A stretch of DNA of 64,000 nt. It comes from Peteryoungia wuzhouensis (GTDB lineage Bacteria; Pseudomonadota; Alphaproteobacteria; Rhizobiales; Rhizobiaceae). A model generated the notes under the pieces. The model had not been told where the DNA came from, did not search any database, and worked only from the letters and a program-made list of their open reading frames with translations. Position numbers and translations under genes: made by a program. Shown here piece after piece: positions 31,976-41,244 of the stretch. Where the stretch lies: NCBI RefSeq assembly GCF_003205195.1, contig NZ_QJRY01000007.1, forward strand, positions 8,742 to 72,741, in the 5' to 3' direction. Position 1 is the first letter of the stretch. Each line of letters begins with the position of its first letter.

Positions 31976-33115
31976 TCAGGCGGCAGCGAGGGCGAGCCCG
32001 CTTGCATAATCGCGGGCAAGACGCCGTTCCTCGGCGATCGCCAGTCTTTCCACCATATCGAGCAGCGCACGCGCCGTGTCGCTGAGGTCCGTCTGTTCGC
32101 GATGGCGTGCGATGAGACGGTGGGCAATATTGTCGAGGTCCAGGCCATTGGCTGACTCGATAAGGCTGCGCCACTGCATGATCGCATCGACGAAGAGCGG
32201 GCTGATTTCGCGCGAGAGGCCGGTCGCTTCCAAAAGGGCACGTACGGCGTGCAATCGGCCGGTGGCCAGAATGGCGCGCACGCGGCGTTCGTCCAGACCC
32301 GAGATGGCTTCGATCGCTGCCGCAAAGAAATCGGTGCGTCCGGCGCAAAGCGCATGCATGAGGAAGGCGGGCGTCAGCCGACCGGCCGTGCGCAGCTGCT
32401 CGGTCAGACGGCGCAATTCGTCACCATGCACATCCGACAAAAGGGCAACGGTCGCACTGTCGCTCGCTTCGCGGGCAATGCGTTCGATACGGCGGCTGCC
32501 GATTGCCCCAAGTACCAGACCGGAGCCAGACAAAGCCTCCGCCACGAACTGGACCAGAAGCTGACGCAGGCCAGCGGAGAGATCGTCACGCTCCAGCAGC
32601 AATGCGCGGATCCGCTCGCTGCGGCCATGACGTTCGGCAATGCGCTTCAGGGTAAAGGGGGTCAGTCTGGCGCCTGGATTTTCGAGGAGAACTTCAAGCT
32701 CGCAGGCATCTCCAATTTCGGCAAGAGCCGCCGCCACCCCGACACTCACCGTACCGCGCGCCGCCACCAGCGCGCGCGTCTCGACCGTGCCGCGTCCAGC
32801 GATATCGACCAGGTCCGCGTCGGTCAGAACGGGAGAGAGCAGGATCACGGAAGAGGCAATCTCGGGCTGATCCTCTGCAAGCGACACCATGAGACCGCGC
32901 GGAGCGCGGGGCTCGGCCGCAAGAACCTCAGCCAAGGCGAGGCGCACCTGGGGAGACGGATCATCAAGCAGATAGGTCATGGCGACCTGGGCTTTGTGCC
33001 GCTCCTCGGGTGACATTTCGGATTTCAGATAGGCGCGCGCAAGGGCATTGGCTGCTTTCGCGCGCTCCTGCGCCTTGGCAGTTTCGACCCATCGGAGAAA
33101 TGCGGCAACGATCAC
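31976..33115 (-). CDS. DUF2336 protein
   Basis: An all-helical protein of about 379 residues of the alphaproteobacterial DUF2336 family. HEAT-like helical repeats can be seen: YLLDDPSPQVRLALAEVLA, then ISSVILLSPVLTDADLVDI-like segments, repeated pairs with RxxxR spacing. Family function is unknown; the PfaM-type fold suggests protein-protein interaction. I chose the GTG at 33115 (GAGTGG upstream); a GTG at 33127 would add four residues. No signal peptide or membrane helix. Confidence 0.8.
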   Translation of the reverse strand: MIVAAFLRWVETAKAQERAKAANALARAYLKSEMSPEERHKAQVAMTYLLDDPSPQVRLALAEVLAAEPRAPRGLMVSLAEDQPEIASSVILLSPVLTDADLVDIAGRGTVETRALVAARGTVSVGVAAALAEIGDACELEVLLENPGARLTPFTLKRIAERHGRSERIRALLLERDDLSAGLRQLLVQFVAEALSGSGLVLGAIGSRRIERIAREASDSATVALLSDVHGDELRRLTEQLRTAGRLTPAFLMHALCAGRTDFFAAAIEAISGLDERRVRAILATGRLHAVRALLEATGLSREISPLFVDAIMQWRSLIESANGLDLDNIAHRLIARHREQTDLSDTARALLDMVERLAIAEERRLARDYASGLALAAA

Positions 33116-33207
33116 AGTCAGACCCACTCGCTACGGACACGCAAACCGGATGATCCGGCTGTGAAGACCCTAGCGGCAAAGTCTTTATGAAACGTTCACC
33201 ACGTTTC

Positions 33208-33822
33208 TTAACCCCTGCCCGGCGCCGATGGCCTGGCCAGTTGAATGAGCGGCGAAATCCCGGCGTAGTCCATATAGCCCGCCCGCAGGATCGGATCGGC
33301 GAGAGCGAGATCGAAACGTCCGTCGCGAATCACGCTTTCGTCGATATGAACGCCGACAACCTGGCCGAAGACAACATGACTGTCCGTGTCCATGCCATCG
33401 ATATCTTTCAGCGTCGTCACCAAGGTCACCCGGCACTCCAGGACAGCGACCGCTTCTCCAACATAGGGCGCAGCGACCAGACGACCGTCGACTGCCGTCA
33501 ATCCGGCCAAGGCAAACTCGTCCGTACCATAAGGTACGGCAGCCGAAGACCGGCTCACCTTCTCCAGCAGCGTCCGACTGGCGAAGCTGGTCGTGAAGAC
33601 GCCGGTCTCCTCGGCATTTCGCAGACTGTCCTTTCGACCGCTTGATGAGAACATGATCATTTTCGGCCGATCGCCGACGGCATTGAAGAACGAATAGGGC
33701 GAGAGATTGCGGCTTCCGTCCCTGCCCTTCGTACCGATCCAACCAATCGGCCTTGGCGCCACGATCGCCTTGAAGGGATCATGGACCATGCCATGGGCGT
33801 TGCTCTCGGTATCGTAGAACAT
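33208..33822 (-). CDS. flavin reductase-like FMN-binding protein
   Basis: Split-barrel FMN-binding protein of 204 residues of the flavin reductase-like family. Typical strand-turn elements are IVAPRPIGWIGTKGRDG, NLSPYSFFNAVGDRPKMIMFSSS and the TGVFTTSFAS segment. Members reduce FMN or act as FMN-containing oxidoreductases; substrate unknown. Its ATG shares one base with the nitroreductase stop codon (TGATG), so the two flavin enzymes are translationally coupled and may share a redox pathway. Confidence 0.88.
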   Translation of the reverse strand: MFYDTESNAHGMVHDPFKAIVAPRPIGWIGTKGRDGSRNLSPYSFFNAVGDRPKMIMFSSSGRKDSLRNAEETGVFTTSFASRTLLEKVSRSSAAVPYGTDEFALAGLTAVDGRLVAAPYVGEAVAVLECRVTLVTTLKDIDGMDTDSHVVFGQVVGVHIDESVIRDGRFDLALADPILRAGYMDYAGISPLIQLARPSAPGRG

Positions 33823-34406
33823 CAGTCCTCGCCGCCTTGCCAGCTGACGACATCGGCCAAAGCGGGGCGTGACCGCTCGACGATCGGAAAATCCGTCGAT
33901 CCGATATGGATGAAGCCGGCAACCTTCTCGCCGGGCTTGATTCCAAGCAGAGGATGCGCGCGCTCATCGAAGGCAAACCATTCGGACAACCAATTGGAGA
34001 CGTAGCCATGGGCATTGGCGGCCATCAAGAGATTGAGGCAGACGGCGCCGGCCGACATGACCTGTTCCCATTCCGGGATCTTGAAATGCGGGGCAGCGGT
34101 CGAGACAACGGCGATCACCACCGGCGCGCGGGTGAAGCGGCTACGCTCCACCTCAATCATCTCCTCCGACAGGTCGGGATTCTTCTCCACTGCCATCTTC
34201 AGCAGTTCCTCGCCGATCCGGGCACGCTCCTCGCCGCGATAGACGATAAAACGCCAAGGCGCGAGCTTGCCGTGGTCGGGCACGCGAACCGCAAGCGAGA
34301 GAATCGATTCGAGTTCGCTCCGATCCGGCCCTGGTTCGCGCATCTGGAAAGCGGGCACAGAACGGCGAACAGCCAAATAATCAAGCAGTTTGATGTCATT
34401 TCTCAT
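33822..34406 (-). CDS. nitroreductase-family oxidoreductase
   Basis: FMN-dependent NAD(P)H oxidoreductase fold, 194 residues. Family marks: the N-terminal [12 protein letters not shown] with Arg residues contacting FMN phosphate, [15 protein letters not shown], and [20 protein letters not shown]. It resembles the YdjA/small nitroreductase subgroup. The ATG at 34406 has GAAGG 11 bases upstream. It is the first gene of a two-gene unit with the flavin reductase. A perfect 14-bp palindrome lies about 30 bases upstream of its start. Confidence 0.9.
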   Translation of the reverse strand: MRNDIKLLDYLAVRRSVPAFQMREPGPDRSELESILSLAVRVPDHGKLAPWRFIVYRGEERARIGEELLKMAVEKNPDLSEEMIEVERSRFTRAPVVIAVVSTAAPHFKIPEWEQVMSAGAVCLNLLMAANAHGYVSNWLSEWFAFDERAHPLLGIKPGEKVAGFIHIGSTDFPIVERSRPALADVVSWQGGED

Positions 34407-34436
34407 AGATGATAACCTTCGTTGGCCCTGTGGGAA

Positions 34437-34450
34437 CAAGACCGGTCTTG
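34437..34450. promoter_or_regulatory. perfect 14-bp palindrome, candidate operator
   Basis: CAAGACCGGTCTTG is fully self-complementary and lies between the divergent nitroreductase and hypothetical secreted-protein genes. Its position is right for a dimeric repressor or activator of the nitroreductase transcript. The regulator is unknown. Confidence 0.5.
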
Positions 34451-34453
34451 AAA

Positions 34454-34490
34454 TTGCCATGGCATTGGGGTTGAAGTTGCCGGCATTGGG
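34454..34490 (+). repeat. imperfect direct repeat before a hypothetical gene
   Basis: TTGCCATGGCATTGGG (34454-34469) and TTGCCGGCATTGGG (34477-34490) repeat with a two-base deletion, 23 bases apart, immediately before the ribosome-binding site of the plus-strand hypothetical gene. Confidence 0.5.
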
Positions 34491-34507
34491 AAGGAAGTCA
34501 ACAGACA

Positions 34508-35467
34508 GTGCATCGCATGACCTGCCAAGGAATTCTCGCCCGTGTATTTGTCGGGCTTTGCGTAGCCCTCACGGCCGCGCCCGAGAGCCATTCTCAGGAT
34601 GCATTCGAAACCTTCAAGCAGTTGAACGGTTCGACCAAGATGCCGAAGCTGAAGGCTTTTTCCGCGCCCGGCGCCGAGGCCCTTGCCGCCGCCAACCCGA
34701 GCCGCAGTGTCAAGCTCGAAGCCAAACTGACGGCCAAGGGCGACGCCATGCAGCATGGGCTGTCCTGGCGTGTCTTCAGCCCCATCCCGGGTGCTGATGG
34801 CAAGCTGCCGCTGCTTGCCAGCGCCGAAGGCGGATCTGCCGCCTTCCAGCTCGCGCCGGGGGATTATTTCGTCAATGTCTCCTTCGGTCGCGCCGGAGCC
34901 ACCAAGAAGCTGAATGTTCCTGCCGAAGGCGAAGTCGACGAGCAGGTTATGGTTCTCGATGCCGGTGGGCTGACGCTCAATGCGATATCGGGCACCGATT
35001 CGCATATCCCGGACAAACAATTGAGCTTCGACATTTATTCGTCAGAGGTGCGCGAAGATGGCGAGCGCGGCCTCGTTGTTGCCGATGTCAAGCCGAACAC
35101 GATCGTGCGCCTCAATGCCGGGACCTATCACGTGGTCTCCGAATACGGCGCGGTCAATGCCGTCGTTCGAGCCGACATCGCCGTCGAGGCCGGCGAACTG
35201 ACGGAAGCAACGATCCAGCACCGCGCCTCGCAGATCGGCTTCAAGCTGGTCTCGGAACCGGGTGGCGAAGCCATCGCCGATACGGCGTGGTCCATCCTCA
35301 CGTCCGGCGGCGACATCGTCGCTGAAAGCGTCAGCGCCTTCCCTGTCATGGTGCTTTCGGAAGGACAGTATACGGTCGTCGCCCGCAACAAGGACAAGAT
35401 CTATCAGAAGGACTTCGAGGTGGCGGCCGGCAGCAATATGGATGTCGAGCTGGCGCTCACCCCCTGA
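34508..35467 (+). CDS. hypothetical exported protein
   Basis: A 319-residue protein with an N-terminal signal peptide (hydrophobic core [16 protein letters not shown], residues about 9-24). The rest is rich in beta strands and appears to contain several similar modules of about 90 residues, each with a pattern like L-x-PG-x-Y-x-V or [26 protein letters not shown]. This resembles carboxypeptidase-regulatory or transthyretin-like beta sandwiches. Function unknown. It starts with GTG (AAGGAAG about 10 bases upstream); the ATG at 34517 is an alternative. It is convergent with the acyltransferase gene, 6 bases apart. Confidence 0.7.
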   Translation: MHRMTCQGILARVFVGLCVALTAAPESHSQDAFETFKQLNGSTKMPKLKAFSAPGAEALAAANPSRSVKLEAKLTAKGDAMQHGLSWRVFSPIPGADGKLPLLASAEGGSAAFQLAPGDYFVNVSFGRAGATKKLNVPAEGEVDEQVMVLDAGGLTLNAISGTDSHIPDKQLSFDIYSSEVREDGERGLVVADVKPNTIVRLNAGTYHVVSEYGAVNAVVRADIAVEAGELTEATIQHRASQIGFKLVSEPGGEAIADTAWSILTSGGDIVAESVSAFPVMVLSEGQYTVVARNKDKIYQKDFEVAAGSNMDVELALTP

Positions 35468-35473
35468 ACCGGT

Positions 35474-36313
35474 TCAGGCAGCCTTCCTGAACCGCCGACG
35501 TTCCACCGGCGCCATGCTGAATACGGCGCCGAACAGGCGGGCCAGCAAGTCCTTGCGGTCCGCATAAGCGCTCAAATCTTCCCAGGGAATCATCTGACCG
35601 ACGCGGGCCGAGATCGCCGAACCGGACAGCCGACGGAATTCGCGGATCAGAAGGGATACGCGCAGAGTGAGCGAGATCTTGCTGGCAAGGTGGAAGAGAC
35701 GGCCGTTCTGGCCTTCGAAATAAACCGGTACGACATTCGCCTTGGCCGCCTGGATGAGTTTGGCCGGGAACATCTTCCACGGAAGATCTTCGGCCCGTCC
35801 GAAGCCCTTCCTGGCCGTCGCCACGCCACCGGCGGGGAAAATCACGACGGTGACGCCTTCCTTCAAAAGACGAAGGGCCTCGTGGCGGGTCTGCATGTTG
35901 AGGGCGAGTGCTTCCTTGGTTTCCTCGAAAGAAACGGGAAGAGAATAGGGCGCCATTTCCGGCACCTTCAGCAGCTCGTTGTTGATCAGCACACGGAACG
36001 GGCGGCCAAGCTGCTCGGCCAGCGCCAGAACCGCGATCCCGTCACCAATGCCAAAGGGATGGTTCGCGACCATCACGATCGGTCCCTCCGGGATGTTTTC
36101 CGGCGGCCAGGTGCCCTGAACCTTCAGGTCGACATGGATGAGATCGAGCATCTTGCCGAAGACCCGGTCAGTCTTGCCGACGATGTCATTGCGCCAGATC
36201 TCGTAGAGCCGCGTGTAGCGATCGCGGCCAGACAGACCTTCGATGGAGCGGATGAACCAGCGCTTCAGCTTGGGATCACGCGCATTGGCATAGGACAGTT
36301 CATTGAACTTCAC
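35474..36313 (-). CDS. lysophospholipid acyltransferase family protein
   Basis: A 279-residue PlsC-like acyltransferase that probably acylates a lysolipid. The catalytic motif is NHPFGIGD (H85, D91), an HX5D variant as in the hemolysin-associated subgroup rather than the classical HX4D; the second conserved block is VVIFPAGG (about 155-162), followed by VVPVYFEGQNGRLF. No obvious membrane helix, so it is peripheral. The lipid product is open: phosphatidic acid, ornithine lipid or another. The start is a GTG at 36313 with GAGGTG five bases upstream; a TTG at 36340 in frame is less likely. Confidence 0.83.
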   Translation of the reverse strand: MKFNELSYANARDPKLKRWFIRSIEGLSGRDRYTRLYEIWRNDIVGKTDRVFGKMLDLIHVDLKVQGTWPPENIPEGPIVMVANHPFGIGDGIAVLALAEQLGRPFRVLINNELLKVPEMAPYSLPVSFEETKEALALNMQTRHEALRLLKEGVTVVIFPAGGVATARKGFGRAEDLPWKMFPAKLIQAAKANVVPVYFEGQNGRLFHLASKISLTLRVSLLIREFRRLSGSAISARVGQMIPWEDLSAYADRKDLLARLFGAVFSMAPVERRRFRKAA

Positions 36314-36373
36314 AAAGACACCTCGGTGGCCGGATGACAATCATCATACTGTCATATGCAGATTTGATGACAA

Positions 36374-36408
36374 GTGTCTGACAGGCCGTGTACCGACCTG
36401 CCAGACAC
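36374..36408 (-). terminator. hairpin after thrS, probable terminator
   Basis: Long interrupted stem: 7 bp (GTGTCTG / CAGACAC), one mismatch, then 4 bp (CAGG / CCTG) and an 11-base loop, beginning 9 bases after the thrS stop. The following T-rich stretch is weak (ACTTGTCATC), so termination may be partial. Confidence 0.55.
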
Positions 36409-36417
36409 CGTCTTTGT

Positions 36418-38415
36418 TCACACCTTGCGCGCGGCCAACTTGCGGCGGACATCCGGCGGGGTCGCTTCGCCCGAGAGGACAGCCACGGCTTCGGTCAGTG
36501 CCATCGACACCTGCTCCTGCGAACCGAGACGGCGGATATTGACCGTCTTCTCTTCCGCCTCGCGCTTGCCGCAGACGATGATCACGGGAACCTTGGTCAC
36601 CGAGTGCTCACGGACCTTGTAGTTGATCTTCTCGTTGCGGAAGTCGGTCTCGACCTGAAGGCCGGCGTCACGCAGCTGCTCGGCCACCTCCCGACCATAG
36701 TCGTCGGCGTCAGAGGTGATCGTGGCGACCACGACCTGCAGCGGCGCGAACCAGAGCGGCATGTGGCCGGCAAAGTTCTCGATCAAGATGCCGAGGAACC
36801 GTTCCATTGAGCCGCAGATGGCGCGGTGGATCATCACCGGCTGCTTCTTCTCCGACTTGTCGTCGATGTAGAAGGCGCCGAAGCGTTCCGGCAGGTTGAA
36901 GTCGACCTGGGTGGTCCCGCACTGCCATTCACGGCCGATCGCGTCACGCAGGGTGTATTCGAACTTCGGACCATAGAAGGCGCCCTCGCCCGGCAGGATG
37001 CCGGTCTTGATGCGACCGCCGGACTGCTCCTCGATCTGCTTCAAGACCTCCATCATCACGCTTTCGGCGCGATCCCAGAGCTCGTCGGAACCGACGCGCT
37101 TTTCGGGGCGGGTCGAGAGCTTGACGACGATCTCGTCGAAGCCGAAGTCCTCGTAGACCGAGAGGATCAGATCATTGATGCGCAGGCATTCGGCCGCCAT
37201 CTGCTCTTCCGTGCAGAAGACGTGGGCGTCGTCTTGGGTGAAGCCGCGCACGCGCATCAGGCCATGAAGAGCACCGGAGGCCTCATAGCGGTGCACATTG
37301 CCGAACTCGGCAAGGCGGACCGGAAGCTCGCGATAGGACTTCAGGCCATGCTTGAAGATCTGCACATGACCCGGGCAGTTCATCGGCTTCAGCGCGAAGA
37401 TCTTCTGGTCGGCTTCCTCATCGTCGGGGTGGGTAAAGGCATGCGCCGACTTCACGGCGAACATGTTCTCCTGATACCAGCCCCAGTGACCCGAGGTTTC
37501 CCACAGCGACTTGTCGAGCACCTGGGGCGCGTTGACTTCCTGGTAGGTGCCATCGAGCCGACGACGCATGTAGGAGGTCAGGGTCTGGAACATGCGCCAG
37601 CCCTTGCCGTGCCAGAACACGACGCCGGGACCTTCTTCCTGGAAATGGAAGAGATCCATTTCGCGACCCAACTTGCGGTGATCGCGCTTTTCGGCTTCGG
37701 CCAGGATGTGCAGGTAGCGGTCCAGCTCTTCCTGCTCGGCAAAGGCGGTGCCGTAGATGCGGCTCAGCATCGTGTTGTTGCTGTCGCCACGCCAATAGGC
37801 GCCGGCCACCTTCATCAGCTTGAAGGCCATGCCGATCTGCCCGGTGGACGCCATATGCGGCCCACGGCACAGGTCGAACCAGTCGCCCTGATAATAGATC
37901 TTCAGATCCTGGTCCTCCGGGATCGCGTCGACCAGTTCGACCTTGTAGGCCTCGCCCTTCGCGGCAAAGACTTCCTTCGCCTTGTTGCGCGGCCAGATTT
38001 CCTTGGTGAAGGGCTTGTTGCGCTGGATGATCTCCTTCATCCGCTTTTCGATCTTCGGCAGATCGTCGGGCGTGAAGGGCTCAGCCTTGGCGAAGTCGTA
38101 ATAGAAGCCGTTCTCGATCACCGGACCGATGGTCACCTGGGTGCCGGGCCACAGTTCCTGCACGGCCTCGGCCATCACATGTGCCGCATCGTGGCGGATC
38201 AGTTCCAGGGCGCGCGGATCGGTGCGGGTGACGATCTCGATCCGGCCGTCCACGACGGGGTCGGAGAGGTCGCGAACGGTGCCGTCGAGTGCGATCGCGA
38301 CAGCCTTCTTGGCGAGCGACTTGGAAATGGATTCGGCGACCTGCGCACCGGTCGTGCCGGGAGCGTATTCGCGGATGGAACCATCGGGGAAAGTGAGAGA
38401 TACGGAAGCGGACAT
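36418..38415 (-). CDS. thrS: threonine--tRNA ligase
   Basis: Class II synthetase of 665 residues charging tRNA-Thr. Domains: N-terminal TGS (1-62), the editing/second additional domain (about 65-225) with the [15 protein letters not shown] motif, the catalytic core (about 240-535) with motif 2 and zinc ligands (Cys in [10 protein letters not shown], plus His residues), and the C-terminal anticodon-binding domain (about 545-650). The ATG at 38415 has AGGAGA upstream. The 115-base leader contains three hairpins, two with a CGU loop (see separate entry), suggesting autogenous translational control. Confidence 0.97.
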   Translation of the reverse strand: MSASVSLTFPDGSIREYAPGTTGAQVAESISKSLAKKAVAIALDGTVRDLSDPVVDGRIEIVTRTDPRALELIRHDAAHVMAEAVQELWPGTQVTIGPVIENGFYYDFAKAEPFTPDDLPKIEKRMKEIIQRNKPFTKEIWPRNKAKEVFAAKGEAYKVELVDAIPEDQDLKIYYQGDWFDLCRGPHMASTGQIGMAFKLMKVAGAYWRGDSNNTMLSRIYGTAFAEQEELDRYLHILAEAEKRDHRKLGREMDLFHFQEEGPGVVFWHGKGWRMFQTLTSYMRRRLDGTYQEVNAPQVLDKSLWETSGHWGWYQENMFAVKSAHAFTHPDDEEADQKIFALKPMNCPGHVQIFKHGLKSYRELPVRLAEFGNVHRYEASGALHGLMRVRGFTQDDAHVFCTEEQMAAECLRINDLILSVYEDFGFDEIVVKLSTRPEKRVGSDELWDRAESVMMEVLKQIEEQSGGRIKTGILPGEGAFYGPKFEYTLRDAIGREWQCGTTQVDFNLPERFGAFYIDDKSEKKQPVMIHRAICGSMERFLGILIENFAGHMPLWFAPLQVVVATITSDADDYGREVAEQLRDAGLQVETDFRNEKINYKVREHSVTKVPVIIVCGKREAEEKTVNIRRLGSQEQVSMALTEAVAVLSGEATPPDVRRKLAARKV

Positions 38416-38419
38416 GCTA

Positions 38420-38511
38420 TGTCTCCTGATCCAGTCCCGCCAACGAATGCGGGTGGTGAAAGGGGCGGGCTCGAACCCGCGATTTACCGGCGCTCCTTAG
38501 GACGAAAGCGC
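38420..38511 (-). promoter_or_regulatory. structured thrS leader, candidate tRNA-Thr-mimic operator
   Basis: Reading 5' to 3' on the minus strand: hairpin A (38490-38511; 5-bp stem plus wobbles, loop containing TTCGTCC), hairpin B (38465-38480; GCGGG / CCCGC, loop TTCGAG, like a T arm), hairpin C (38436-38453; CCCGC / GCGGG, loop ATTCGTTG), then the AGGAGA ribosome site about 8 bases on. Loops A and C contain T-CGT, i.e. U33 followed by the CGU anticodon of a tRNA-Thr. In E. coli, ThrRS represses thrS by binding two anticodon-arm-like hairpins upstream of the ribosome site. The similarity here is inferred from the sequence only. Confidence 0.45.
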
Positions 38512-38530
38512 TGCTGAGTAAAGGATCTTG

Positions 38531-38959
38531 CTAAGTCCGGTCGAGCTTCCAGAACTCACGGGCTTCTGGTGCAAAACCTGCAAGCAGTCGCTCGAACGAC
38601 CTGGCATCCACATGCCGCTTCAGGCATTCCGCAACCTCCTCGATGGCGGTCTCGGTCGAGAGATTGTGGTCGTGGCGAAAGGCACGGACTTCCTTTTGCA
38701 GTTCGTCTCGGGCGACAAATGGCATTTGCGGCTCGTCGAGGCGCCAGTCGCTGACGAAAATTGCCCGGAGGACCGGCGGCAACACCCCGGCAAAGGCGAT
38801 CGCTTCTGCGACCGTCAAGCGACGTCGGAAGACGTAGAAGACTGCCTGAAGCATCGTATAGGCCTGGTGCGACGAGGTCAGCATGGACGTGGTGACAAGG
38901 TCCTTCATGAATCGATCGAAATCGGCCGAGGCCTGGCGATATTCGAGGGGCATGGGCAT
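38531..38959 (-). CDS. DUF2267 protein
   Basis: A 142-residue helical protein of the DUF2267 family, with the N-terminal PLEYRQASADFDRFMKDL helix, a YTMLQAVFYVFRRRLTVAEAIAFAGVLP core and a second repeat-like half. Function unknown. The start at 38959 (or 38953, two codons later) follows a weak GGAG; a longer frame to 39076 would run into yidD. It ends 115 bases before the thrS start, on the same strand. Confidence 0.82.
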   Translation of the reverse strand: MPMPLEYRQASADFDRFMKDLVTTSMLTSSHQAYTMLQAVFYVFRRRLTVAEAIAFAGVLPPVLRAIFVSDWRLDEPQMPFVARDELQKEVRAFRHDHNLSTETAIEEVAECLKRHVDARSFERLLAGFAPEAREFWKLDRT

Positions 38960-39029
38960 GGCGGGGCACTCCAAGGCACTGTCTCGTTGGTCGGCACCAA
39001 AGACGGAGCCCCCCAGCCGATTCGTCAAG

Positions 39030-39389
39030 TCAGTGTGCTGCCTGACGGCCGACTCGCCAGTAGCGCCAAGGTGCATACCAGCGCAGGGGTGGCGGCAGGG
39101 CTTCAGGCACGGGATCGACGCCCCAGGTGCCGCCCGGCCCGCAGCGCATGACGCGAAACAGGGTCAACCAACCACCGGACCAGAGACCATGGCGCGCCAC
39201 GGCCTCGTAGCCATATTCCGAACAGGTCGGCATGTGGCGGCAGGAACTGCCGATGAGGCTCGACACGGTCAGCTGATAGAGGCGGATCAAGCCCATGCCG
39301 AACAGGCGTCCGGGTGTCTTGGCGAACGGGCCGGCCCAATTGCGGCCGCGCTGCAGCTTCTCGTGCCGACAGTCAGGCGCATTACACAT
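39030..39389 (-). CDS. yidD: membrane protein insertion efficiency factor YidD
   Basis: A 119-residue member of the YidD family, which assists YidC in membrane insertion. The diagnostic core is SSCRHMPTCSEYGYEAVARHG with its conserved Cys residues, preceded by LIRLYQLTVSSLIG and followed by the GGWLTLFRVMRCGPGGTWGVDPVPE motif. It has a longer N-terminus (about 30 residues) than E. coli YidD. It follows the IscU-like gene with only 2 bases between, on the minus strand, a pairing often seen in rhizobia. Confidence 0.92.
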   Translation of the reverse strand: MCNAPDCRHEKLQRGRNWAGPFAKTPGRLFGMGLIRLYQLTVSSLIGSSCRHMPTCSEYGYEAVARHGLWSGGWLTLFRVMRCGPGGTWGVDPVPEALPPPLRWYAPWRYWRVGRQAAH

Positions 39390-39391
39390 TA

Positions 39392-39838
39392 TCAGCTCGC
39401 TTCGGCCGTACGGTCGGCATGTTCGATCTGGTCGAGACAATCGACCACCGCATCGAAGGTCAGCATGGTGGAGGCATGGCGCGCCTTGTAGTCGCGCACG
39501 GGTTTCAGAAAACGCATGTCCTCGAAACGTCCCGACGGCCCCTCACCGCCTTCCTTGAGCATGGCGAGCATGTCGAGGCGAGCGGCACGCAGCTCCTCTG
39601 GCGTCGCACCGACGACATGGCGGGCCATGATGCCGGACGAGGCTTGCCCCAGCGCGCACGCCTTCACCTCATGGGAAAAATCGGACACCACGCCATCTTG
39701 AAGGCTCAGGTAGACCTTGACCCGCGATCCACAGAGCTTCGAGTGCTTCTCGGACACGGCCTGCGCATCCGGCAAGGCGCCGACGCGGCCGATATTGCCG
39801 GCGAAATCCAGAATCTTGGCGTTGTAGATGTCGTCCAT
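39392..39838 (-). CDS. IscU/NifU-like iron-sulfur scaffold protein
   Basis: A 148-residue protein with the NifU_N fold, likely an iron-sulfur scaffold or carrier. It has C36 (LCGSRV) and C61 (ACALGQASSG) at two canonical cluster positions, but the third position (usually Cys in the RxKC-type segment) reads KARHAST, with His121 instead. This suggests a scaffold with altered ligation or a related function. The ATG at 39838 starts MDDIYN, the family start. It is immediately upstream of yidD and divergent from folE. Confidence 0.8.
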   Translation of the reverse strand: MDDIYNAKILDFAGNIGRVGALPDAQAVSEKHSKLCGSRVKVYLSLQDGVVSDFSHEVKACALGQASSGIMARHVVGATPEELRAARLDMLAMLKEGGEGPSGRFEDMRFLKPVRDYKARHASTMLTFDAVVDCLDQIEHADRTAEAS

Positions 39839-40024
39839 GATCAATCCGCGCTGTTTGTTCGTCCGTATATAGGGATAAATCGCGGCATTGCTTCCACACG
39901 CGATGTCGCAGGCGCTTTTTCTCACCGCCAGCCATGACTATATCGAAATGGCGGTCCAAGGACAAACAAGGGATCACGCCGGGCAGCACATGCGCGTCGC
40001 AATTTTCACGAACGGACTTGCATT

Positions 40025-40708
40025 ATGAGCCGCATTACGCCTTTACAATCGGCAAAAGCCAAACACGCGGCCGATGCCAATCGGGACCGGGAGACAATCG
40101 GCATGGATGCCATCGTGAAGAAACTACCGGCCGAGCTGCGCCGCCCGACGCGCGAAGAAGCCGAGGCGGCGGTACGCACCCTGCTTCTATGGGCTGGTGA
40201 CGACCCGGAACGCGAGGGCCTGCTCGATACGCCAGCCCGTGTCGCCAAGGCCTATAGCGAGCTGTTCTCCGGCTACGGTGTCGACATTGATGAAGTTCTT
40301 GGCCGCACGTTCGAAGAAGTCGGCGGCTATGACGATATCGTGCTGGTGCGCGATATCTCCTTCTTCTCGCATTGCGAACATCACATGCTGCCGGTGATGG
40401 GCAAGGCGCATGTGGCCTATCTGCCGAAGGGTCGCGTGCTCGGTCTGTCCAAGATCGCCCGCGTGGTCGATATCTTTGCACGGCGGCTTCAGACGCAGGA
40501 AAACATGACGGCGCAGATCGCCCAAGCGATCGACGAGACGCTTAAGCCACGCGGGGTTGCCGTCTTCATCGAAGCCGAGCATATGTGCATGGCCATGCGC
40601 GGAATCCAGAAGACCGGATCGACGACGCTCACCACAACTTTCACCGGCGCGTTCAAGGACAATGCGGCTGAACAGGCGCGTTTCATGTCCATGGTCCGCA
40701 TCCGGTAA
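40025..40708 (+). CDS. folE: GTP cyclohydrolase I
   Basis: First step of tetrahydrofolate (and queuosine) synthesis: GTP to 7,8-dihydroneopterin triphosphate. The 227-residue protein carries the zinc/catalytic segment [20 protein letters not shown] and the [19 protein letters not shown] motif with the second zinc Cys. The N-terminal 40 residues precede the domain; an internal ATG would give a shorter form, but the ATG at 40025 is used here. hisI follows after 19 bases, so the two are co-transcribed although of unrelated pathways. Confidence 0.96.
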   Translation: MSRITPLQSAKAKHAADANRDRETIGMDAIVKKLPAELRRPTREEAEAAVRTLLLWAGDDPEREGLLDTPARVAKAYSELFSGYGVDIDEVLGRTFEEVGGYDDIVLVRDISFFSHCEHHMLPVMGKAHVAYLPKGRVLGLSKIARVVDIFARRLQTQENMTAQIAQAIDETLKPRGVAVFIEAEHMCMAMRGIQKTGSTTLTTTFTGAFKDNAAEQARFMSMVRIR

Positions 40709-40727
40709 CCCCCATCGAGTGCACTTC

Positions 40728-41177
40728 ATGACCATCACGTTCGGCAGCCCGTCCGCAGACAAGGCTCTTCTCGAAGAAGGCCTCGCCTTTACACCAAAAT
40801 TCGATGCGCATGGCCTTGTCACTGCCGTGGTCACCGACGCCCGCGATGGTGAATTGCTGATGGTCGCGCATATGAATGCAGAGGCCATCGCACTCACGCT
40901 CGAGACCGGCATCGGCCACTATTTCAGCCGGTCGCGGGGCAAGATCTGGAAGAAGGGCGAAAGCTCCGGAAATCTGCAGACCGTCAAGGAAATCCGTGTC
41001 GATTGCGACCAGGATGCGATCTGGCTGAAGGTCGAGGTCGCCGGCCATGATGCGACCTGCCACACGGGCCGTCGCTCCTGCTTTTACCGCGCAGCCAGCC
41101 TCGATGAAGGCAAACCGGTTCTGACGATCGCGGATGACCATCGCCATTTCGACCCCGACGCCATCTACGGCGCGTGA
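40728..41177 (+). CDS. hisI: phosphoribosyl-AMP cyclohydrolase
   Basis: Third step of histidine synthesis: opens the adenine ring of phosphoribosyl-AMP. The 149-residue protein has the [13 protein letters not shown] substrate motif, the metal-binding DCDQDAIW segment, and the C-terminal zinc Cys pair in [11 protein letters not shown]. It is monofunctional, with no HisE fusion. It is 19 bases after folE. Confidence 0.95.
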   Translation: MTITFGSPSADKALLEEGLAFTPKFDAHGLVTAVVTDARDGELLMVAHMNAEAIALTLETGIGHYFSRSRGKIWKKGESSGNLQTVKEIRVDCDQDAIWLKVEVAGHDATCHTGRRSCFYRAASLDEGKPVLTIADDHRHFDPDAIYGA

Positions 41178-41244
41178 GGAGTAGCCCGGCCCTAACGAAT
41201 TCGTAAGCAGACAGTGTCCTAATGTCCTTCGGAGTGTTCAGCGA

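Noticed and set aside
36826..38517. 563-codon plus-strand frame opposite thrS
   Set aside because: Antisense shadow of thrS, no family features.
38455..38535. Possible tRNA gene on the minus strand
   Set aside because: There is a T-arm-like hairpin, an ACCA and an anticodon-arm-like hairpin, but no matching 5' acceptor strand, a T stem that pairs only with a 6-base loop, and an oversized anticodon loop. Treated as thrS leader structure or a decayed tRNA.
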